Assembly (NCBI GenBank): GCA_012515925.1
Contig: JAAYXM010000279.1
Coordinates: forward strand, 1 to 8,565
Reading direction: 5' to 3'
Origin: Clostridiales bacterium
GTDB taxonomy: Bacteria; Bacillota; Clostridia; Oscillospirales; JAAYXM01
DNA length: 8,565 nt
A model generated the notes under the pieces. It saw only the letters and a program-made list of their open reading frames with translations, made no database searches and was not told where the DNA came from. The position numbers and the translations under genes were made by a program. Positions within the stretch are counted from its first letter, which is position 1; each line of letters begins with the position of its first letter. Below are positions 4,595 through 8,565 of the stretch, in pieces.

Positions 4595-6442
4595 ATGGAC
4601 ATAATACCGAAAACCCTGTATTTGAAAAACGCGGAAATACCTTATTATACATTTGACGCGATAATCATAGGAAGCGGCTGCGCGGGCTATAACGCCGCGG
4701 ACAGCCTGTATTCTCTCGGCAAAACAAATATCGCGCTGATCACCGAGGGCAGGTGCATGGGCACCTCGCGAAACACCGGCTCGGACAAGCAAACCTATTA
4801 CAAGCTCTCAACCTCGGGTAACACGCCGGATTCGGTAATGGAGATGGCGCGGGATTTGCATTCCGGCGGCATGCACGGCGACAACGCGCTCGCCGAGGCG
4901 TCATGCTCCCTCGAATGCTTTTTCAAGCTTGTCGGAATCGGGGTGCCGTTTCCGTATAACGAGTACGGCGAATACGTGGGCTATCAGACCGACAACGATA
5001 CCGGAGCCCGCGCGACCTCCTGCGGGCCTTTGACCTCGAAATTTATGACCGAGCGCCTTGAAGCGCAGGTTGCTTCAAAAAGCATTCCCGTATTCGACGG
5101 GTATCGCGTGATTAAGCTTATAGCCGAAAACGGGAGGATTCGCGGCGCACTCGCGATAACGCCGCGCTCATACGACGCTTACGGCCTCACGCTGTTTTTG
5201 GCCGAGAATATTATCTACGCCACGGGCGGGCCATCCGGCATGTTTTACAGGAGCGTGTATCCCGAAAGCCAGACCGGCGCGAACGGCACGGCGTTTGAAG
5301 CGGGAGTGCGCGGCAGCAACCTGCACCTGTTCCAGTTCGGTATCTCCTCCGTCGGCTTTCGCTGGAACCTGTCCGGCTCGTATCAGCAGGTTATCCCGCG
5401 CTATTTCTCGTGCGACTTAGACGGCAATGACGAAAAGGAGTTTTTAAACGAATACTTCGACTCCCCGCGCGATATGCTGAAAGCTGTTTTCCTTAAAGGC
5501 TATCAATGGCCGTTTGATAAAAAGCACTTTTCGTCCGGGGTGGATTTGGCCGTATATAACGAAACGCATATAAAAAACAGGCGCGTATATATGGACTTTC
5601 GGAAAAACCCGCTGGGACTCCGAAATCTCACCGAAACCGGGCTTCCGGACGAGGTGCGCGAATATCTTGAAAAATCCGGCGCGCTTGCTTTTGAAACTCC
5701 GGTTGAGCGACTTATACGCTTAAACACGCGCGCATACGAGCATTATAAAAACAACGGCTATGATTTAGAACGGGTACCGATTGAAATAGACATATGCGTA
5801 CAGCACAACAACGGCGGACTTATAATCGACAAGAACAGCGAGAGCAATATAAAGGGGCTTTTTATCGCGGGCGAAGCCGCGGGCGTCTTCGGGCCCCACC
5901 GCCCCGGCGGCTCGGCCTTGAATTCGACGCAGGTTACCTCGCTTCGCGCGGCGCGGGAAATCGCGCGGCGAAGCACCTCCGATATCGTAATGCCGCCGGT
6001 TTGCGTTAAAGCGGCGGAGGACGCGCTTAACCTGATATCGGAAATCTCCTCCGAAAGCGAAGACAACACGCTGTCCCTGCGCGAGTGTTACCAGCGCCGA
6101 ATGAGCCATGCTTTCGGAATTGTTTCCGACCCGGATATAATCGAAACCGCAATCCGCGAGTGTAGGGATGAGCTTGAACGCTTTAATGAAAAGACGAGGG
6201 CTTTCCCGCAAAACCTTACCGCCGCGTTCATAAACCGGGATATACTGATGTCCCAGTATGTATACTTAAACGCTCTCCGGCATTTCTTCACGGTCTCAAA
6301 CTCCGAGGCCTCCGCCAATACGGTATATGAGACAAGCTTCAACCCGGAAACCTACGGTTGCGATTATTACGAAAAGGAAACACGCGAAATCCCGGACAGG
6401 GAGCTGTGGTTCGAAAACGTCTACAACAGCTTTACACGCTGA
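4595..6442 (+). CDS. FAD-dependent oxidoreductase, fumarate reductase/succinate dehydrogenase flavoprotein-like
   Basis: A 615-residue flavoprotein of the FrdA/SdhA/AprA-like superfamily, expected to reduce or form a C=C bond or otherwise oxidise its substrate through FAD. The ADP-binding motif is AIIIGSGCAGYNAA (22-35). NTGSDKQTYY (60-69) is the flavin-contact loop, ATGG (209-212) the second dinucleotide contact, and VQHNNGGLIID (402-412) the capping/active-site segment at the place of the fumarate reductase 'GG' motif. IKGLFIAGEAAGVFGPHRPGGSALNS (419-444) is the C-terminal FAD motif; Arg436 is in the position of a key active-site Arg. A helical C-terminal domain (about 468-565) follows. No signal peptide, heme or FMN-binding domain is seen, so it is probably cytosolic and needs a separate electron carrier. 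It is third in the AraC operon, 11 nt after the dehydrogenase. The exact substrate is unknown. Confidence 0.87.
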   Translation: MDIIPKTLYLKNAEIPYYTFDAIIIGSGCAGYNAADSLYSLGKTNIALITEGRCMGTSRNTGSDKQTYYKLSTSGNTPDSVMEMARDLHSGGMHGDNALAEASCSLECFFKLVGIGVPFPYNEYGEYVGYQTDNDTGARATSCGPLTSKFMTERLEAQVASKSIPVFDGYRVIKLIAENGRIRGALAITPRSYDAYGLTLFLAENIIYATGGPSGMFYRSVYPESQTGANGTAFEAGVRGSNLHLFQFGISSVGFRWNLSGSYQQVIPRYFSCDLDGNDEKEFLNEYFDSPRDMLKAVFLKGYQWPFDKKHFSSGVDLAVYNETHIKNRRVYMDFRKNPLGLRNLTETGLPDEVREYLEKSGALAFETPVERLIRLNTRAYEHYKNNGYDLERVPIEIDICVQHNNGGLIIDKNSESNIKGLFIAGEAAGVFGPHRPGGSALNSTQVTSLRAAREIARRSTSDIVMPPVCVKAAEDALNLISEISSESEDNTLSLRECYQRRMSHAFGIVSDPDIIETAIRECRDELERFNEKTRAFPQNLTAAFINRDILMSQYVYLNALRHFFTVSNSEASANTVYETSFNPETYGCDYYEKETREIPDRELWFENVYNSFTR

Positions 6443-6476
6443 CGCCGGCTGAAAATATAAAAACCTCCGTCTTTCT

Positions 6477-6508
6477 TTTCCCCCTGTCCCTTAAGGGACA
6501 GGGGGAAA
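6477..6508. repeat. 32-bp perfect palindrome between convergent genes (CCCC/GGGG type, copy 3)
   Basis: The segment is TTTCCCCCTGTCCCTT followed by its exact complement, 16 base pairs centred on CCCTTAAGGG. It lies between the converging FAD oxidoreductase and the membrane-protein gene, where a bidirectional terminator would be expected. However, the T-run is on the 5' side of the stem on the plus strand and none follows it on the minus strand. It shares the C-run/G-run core and T/A feet of the palindromes at 172-198 and 221-250, so I treat it as a dispersed repeat that may also block transcription. Confidence 0.65.
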
Positions 6509-6560
6509 GCTTTCAAACAGGCGGATTTCGCGTGAATATTTCCGCCTTCGCGGCGATTTC

Positions 6561-7193
6561 TCACCGCCTGTTTAACTCATCGATTACCTTCGCGAGCCTG
6601 TATACCTTTTTAAGCGAGCCGTAATACCCGTTTATTACGTCGGCTATGCGGGTATCCCGGCTTATGCTTTCCTCGTTAATCTTAATCAGCGATAAAACCG
6701 CTTTGTCAAAGGAGTTACTTATATCCAGAATCTCCTCGAACCGGTAGTTTGTAATTCGTTTGCGCATTTCCACAAGCCCGTTGATATACCGGCTTATATC
6801 AATATCCGCGTTATCCGCGGTTACAAGGCTTAATTCGTCCGGTTCGGGTATGACGGCAAGCGCCCTGCTGCCCGTCGTCACCGTCAGCGCTCGGCAGACC
6901 TTATTACCGGCCGCGGCGTCCGGGTTCTTCTCGCCTGTTTCTTCCGTCTTTTTGCACTCGCCGCAAAAGAAAACGCCGAGACGGATTACGATAAGCATTA
7001 TAATACACAGAACAATTACGGCAAAGGTCAGCTCAAGCCCGTCCGTGTTTGTCTGCGCCGCGGCGGCATAGTCATAAGCCGCGCAAATATGTCCTGTCGT
7101 CAATGCTTTAATAAACGAAGCCGCTGATGCTATATAAAAGGTTGTCTCCCTTAATTTTCCGCAAAGCTTTAAAATTCGTCCCATGTCAGGCAT
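6561..7193 (-). CDS. Hypothetical membrane-anchored protein
   Basis: I do not recognise this 210-residue protein. A clear hydrophobic segment, about residues 53-76 (LTFAVIVLCIIMLIVIRLG within it), predicts one membrane span; residues 19-33 are mildly hydrophobic. CGEC (77-80) follows the span, then a Lys/Glu-rich linker (81-95). The last 75 residues are charged and look helical, from ISRYINGLVEMRKR to LAKVIDELNRR, possibly a coiled coil. The tail faintly recalls the C-terminal region of XpaC-like proteins, too weak to use as a call. The ATG at 7193 has GGAG (complement of 7200-7203) 6 nt upstream. It converges on the FAD gene and is separated from the amidohydrolases by a terminator, so it is probably its own unit. 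No clear promoter was found. Confidence 0.65.
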   Translation of the reverse strand: MPDMGRILKLCGKLRETTFYIASAASFIKALTTGHICAAYDYAAAAQTNTDGLELTFAVIVLCIIMLIVIRLGVFFCGECKKTEETGEKNPDAAAGNKVCRALTVTTGSRALAVIPEPDELSLVTADNADIDISRYINGLVEMRKRITNYRFEEILDISNSFDKAVLSLIKINEESISRDTRIADVINGYYGSLKKVYRLAKVIDELNRR

Positions 7194-7265
7194 CCGTTTC
7201 TCCGGCAGATATCTATTCCCGCCGGTAATTTGATATGTGGCGATAGGGCTACTCGCCCTGAATAA

Positions 7266-7305
7266 AAAATACCCCGGTACATAATATGTAAGTCCGGGGT
7301 ATTTT
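7266..7305 (-). terminator. Rho-independent terminator of the amidohydrolase operon
   Basis: AAAATACCCCGG (7266-7277) and its exact complement CCGGGGTATTTT (7294-7305) form a 12-bp stem. The loop can pair further (TACATA/TATGTA). In minus-strand RNA the stem runs into TATTTTTTATT, a proper U-rich tail. The plus strand also has TATTTTGTTT after the stem, so it may work in both directions. It lies about 50 bp after the amidohydrolase stop codon and insulates the membrane-protein gene. Confidence 0.8.
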
Positions 7306-7322
7306 GTTTAAAGCTTCAGGAA

Positions 7323-7348
7323 AGCCTGCCCTGGGTTCCGGGCAGGCT
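7323..7348 (-). terminator. GC-rich hairpin directly after the amidohydrolase stop codon
   Basis: AGCCTGCCC (7323-7331) pairs exactly with GGGCAGGCT (7340-7348) around an 8-nt loop, starting 4 nt past the stop codon. On the minus strand it is followed by TTTCCTG, a poor U-tract. It may be a weak first terminator or a 3'-end stabilising hairpin ahead of the stronger one at 7266-7305. Confidence 0.45.
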
Positions 7349-7352
7349 CCGG

Positions 7353-8141
7353 TTATTTCAATATACTCGCGACGTTGCGCCCGAATATATCAAGCTTTGT
7401 CTCATACGGTATGTCCGCCATGGCGAGTCGGCCGATTGTAAACCGCGGGTCGTAAAACGGCATGTCCGTACCGAACAGTATGCGCTTCGGATTTACTTCC
7501 GACACAAGCCATTCTATATTCCCCTCGGGCGCAAAGGATAAAGCCAGATCTCCGTATACGTTGCCGCGTTTGTTGATAAGCTCGATGGCAGAGGTGAACC
7601 CGTCGGTGTTCGCCCCGAAATGCCCCATGATAAACTTCGCGTTCTTATATGTATCGGAAACGCTTGATACCGCCTCCACATGCGCGGCGCCCCAGACATG
7701 GATTAGAACGGGAAGTCCGAACCTGTCGGCATATTCGTATGTTTGCTCGTAACCCTTGTAGTCGATGTTCCTGCCGTGCAGCGAGGGGTGGAGCTTAATG
7801 CCTTTAAATCCCGGGTTTTTAAACCTTTTGTCGAGCTCCGCCGCGGTTTCCTCGGGATAGTTCGGATTTACGGTTACATAGCCCATTATTCTGTCGGGAT
7901 ATTTTTCAATCGCGCTTGCGACCATGTCGTTTCCGTATATGAAATCCGGCCCGATTGCCGCGTGGGCGGTGACAAAAACCTTGTCGGTTCCGGTCATATC
8001 CATACAGCGAATCATTTGCTCCGCGGTCCCGTCCTTCGGGATATAAAACGCGTTCCACTTGCCCAGATGGTTATGGCAGTCGATTATAAGGATTTCGCTT
8101 AACGCCTCTCCCTTTTTTATCTTTTCATTAAAATCAATCAT
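7353..8141 (-). CDS. Amidohydrolase-2 family metal-dependent hydrolase
   Basis: A 262-residue TIM-barrel protein of the amidohydrolase_2 (ACMSD-like) family, whose members are cytosolic metal-dependent hydrolases, lactonases or decarboxylases. Metal and catalytic residues are complete: DCHNH (21-25, the DxHxH-like first strand with His23 and His25), KLHP (116-119), His148 in PVLIHVW, His174 in IMGHFG and Asp226 in LFGTDMP. Length fits the short members of the family. The ATG at 8141 overlaps the TGA of the upstream gene by four bases (ATGA), and GGAGGT (complement of 8151-8156) lies 8 nt ahead, inside that gene, so translation is coupled. The partner is a degenerate paralogue. Two terminator-like hairpins follow. 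The substrate is unknown; a link to the redox locus is possible but not shown. Confidence 0.9.
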   Translation of the reverse strand: MIDFNEKIKKGEALSEILIIDCHNHLGKWNAFYIPKDGTAEQMIRCMDMTGTDKVFVTAHAAIGPDFIYGNDMVASAIEKYPDRIMGYVTVNPNYPEETAAELDKRFKNPGFKGIKLHPSLHGRNIDYKGYEQTYEYADRFGLPVLIHVWGAAHVEAVSSVSDTYKNAKFIMGHFGANTDGFTSAIELINKRGNVYGDLALSFAPEGNIEWLVSEVNPKRILFGTDMPFYDPRFTIGRLAMADIPYETKLDIFGRNVASILK

Positions 8142-8156
8142 ATCTTAACACCTCCG
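8138..8156 (-). promoter_or_regulatory. ATGA translational coupling site with internal RBS
   Basis: The TGA of the upstream amidohydrolase-like gene (8140-8138) and the ATG of the downstream one (8141-8139) share bases. GGAGGT (complement of 8151-8156) is 8 nt before the ATG. This favours coupled, near-equal synthesis of the two proteins. Confidence 0.75.
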
Positions 8157-8565
8157 AGAATGCGGTTCAGGTTTTCGGAGGCAATCAGCTTTTTCTCCTC
8201 CAAGGAAATATCGGCATATGTAATCATGGCTATCGCCGCGGAGCCCGCGCCTTGCGGCATATTCGTCCCGAAAAGAAGCCGCTCGGCGCCGAAGCGCCGG
8301 CAAAAGTCCTCAATGCCGTCCTGCGGCTTATAGCCCGATGTCTCTATATGGAGATTTTTAAACTTCATAAGCAGCGGGAACAGAATCCTGCACATGCGGT
8401 AGTTTACGTTCGCAAGTATCACTAAAAGCTTCGGATGATTGCATAGCAGCTCATACAGCCCGTCGGGGTCGTTCTGGAAGCTGTCCAGGCTTATAATCAG
8501 CGGTATGCCTTTATCCTCAAGCGCGGCATACAGCTGTCCCATGCTCCATTCGGACACGGAAAAAC
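8138..8565 (-). CDS. Amidohydrolase-2 family protein, C-terminal part, metal ligands lost (5' end outside window)
   Basis: The frame is open to the window edge, so about 140 residues of the C-terminal half are visible; a GTG at 8557 is probably internal. Residue numbers count from that GTG. The fold matches the downstream amidohydrolase: GIPLIISLDS (17-26) aligns with GLPVLIHVWG, LLVILANVN (44-52) with FIMGHFG, and RLLFGTNMP (93-101) with RILFGTDMP. At the three positions where that enzyme has His148, His174 and Asp226, this protein has Ser23, Asn50 and Asn99 (codon AAT, complement of 8261-8263). It is therefore probably not a normal metal hydrolase, and may be a pseudoenzyme subunit or have a different chemistry. 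The ATGA overlap with the intact paralogue suggests the two are made together, perhaps as a heteromer. The DxHxH end is not visible. Confidence 0.8.
   Translation of the reverse strand, partial: FSVSEWSMGQLYAALEDKGIPLIISLDSFQNDPDGLYELLCNHPKLLVILANVNYRMCRILFPLLMKFKNLHIETSGYKPQDGIEDFCRRFGAERLLFGTNMPQGAGSAAIAMITYADISLEEKKLIASENLNRILGGVKI

Larger units (their letters stand above)
7194..7352. other. Intergenic spacer with terminator and hairpins
   Basis: This 159-bp gap lies between two minus-strand genes. It holds a strong terminator (7266-7305) and a GC hairpin next to the amidohydrolase stop (7323-7348). I found no convincing promoter for the membrane-protein gene and no small gene. Confidence 0.6.

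Noticed and set aside
6477..6508. A standard rho-independent terminator for the FAD gene
   Set aside because: The stem is perfect but no U-tract follows it on either strand; the T-run is on the 5' side.
7202..7259. Small hairpins CCGGC/GCCGG (7202-7225) and AGGGC/GCCCT (7245-7259) as regulatory elements
   Set aside because: Five-pair stems of this kind are expected by chance and neither sits in a telling position with supporting signals.

Overview
This 8.6 kb window looks like chromosomal DNA of an anaerobic Firmicute, probably an uncultured gut-type clostridium. That assignment is an inference. It rests on strong GGAGG-type ribosome binding sites, a clostridial-style glyA start, an iron-sulfur Old Yellow Enzyme homologue, a fumarate-reductase-like flavoprotein, and intergenic palindromes of a kind I associate with gut clostridial genomes. 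No rRNA, tRNA, CRISPR array or transposase is visible.

Layout. (1) Bases 1-97, minus strand: the first 32 codons of glyA (serine hydroxymethyltransferase), with a good RBS and a sigma-A-like promoter. (2) 98-393: a repeat-rich spacer with two CCCC/GGGG palindromes, a chain of small hairpins joined by TTTCAT-like spacers, and a long stem that runs into the 3' end of the next gene. (3) 394-2554, minus strand: a short-chain dehydrogenase/reductase (SDR) and, upstream of it, an FMN and [4Fe-4S] Old Yellow Enzyme (OYE)-type oxidoreductase. (4) 2555-2750: a divergent control region with two inverted repeats. (5) 2751-6442, plus strand: an AraC-family regulator (TTG start), a D-isomer-specific 2-hydroxyacid dehydrogenase and a 615-residue FAD oxidoreductase, spaced 0 and 11 nt apart. 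(6) 6443-6560: a short spacer with a 32-bp perfect palindrome. (7) 6561-7193, minus strand: an unrecognised membrane protein. (8) 7194-7352: a spacer with a terminator and a second hairpin. (9) 7353-8565, minus strand: two amidohydrolase-2 family genes joined by an ATGA overlap. The upstream one is cut by the window edge and has lost every metal-ligand residue that can be checked in the visible part.

How it may work together. Four different redox enzymes (SDR, OYE-type, 2-hydroxyacid dehydrogenase, FAD reductase/dehydrogenase) sit around one AraC regulator in a divergent arrangement. This suggests one inducible pathway for a small organic substrate, with hydroxyl/keto interconversion by the two dehydrogenases and C=C reduction or dehydrogenation by the two flavoenzymes. 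The AraC protein probably senses the substrate and acts in the 2555-2750 gap. The substrate cannot be read from sequence. The amidohydrolase pair could add a hydrolytic or decarboxylating step, but it lies beyond a terminator and an unrelated-looking gene, so its membership is uncertain.
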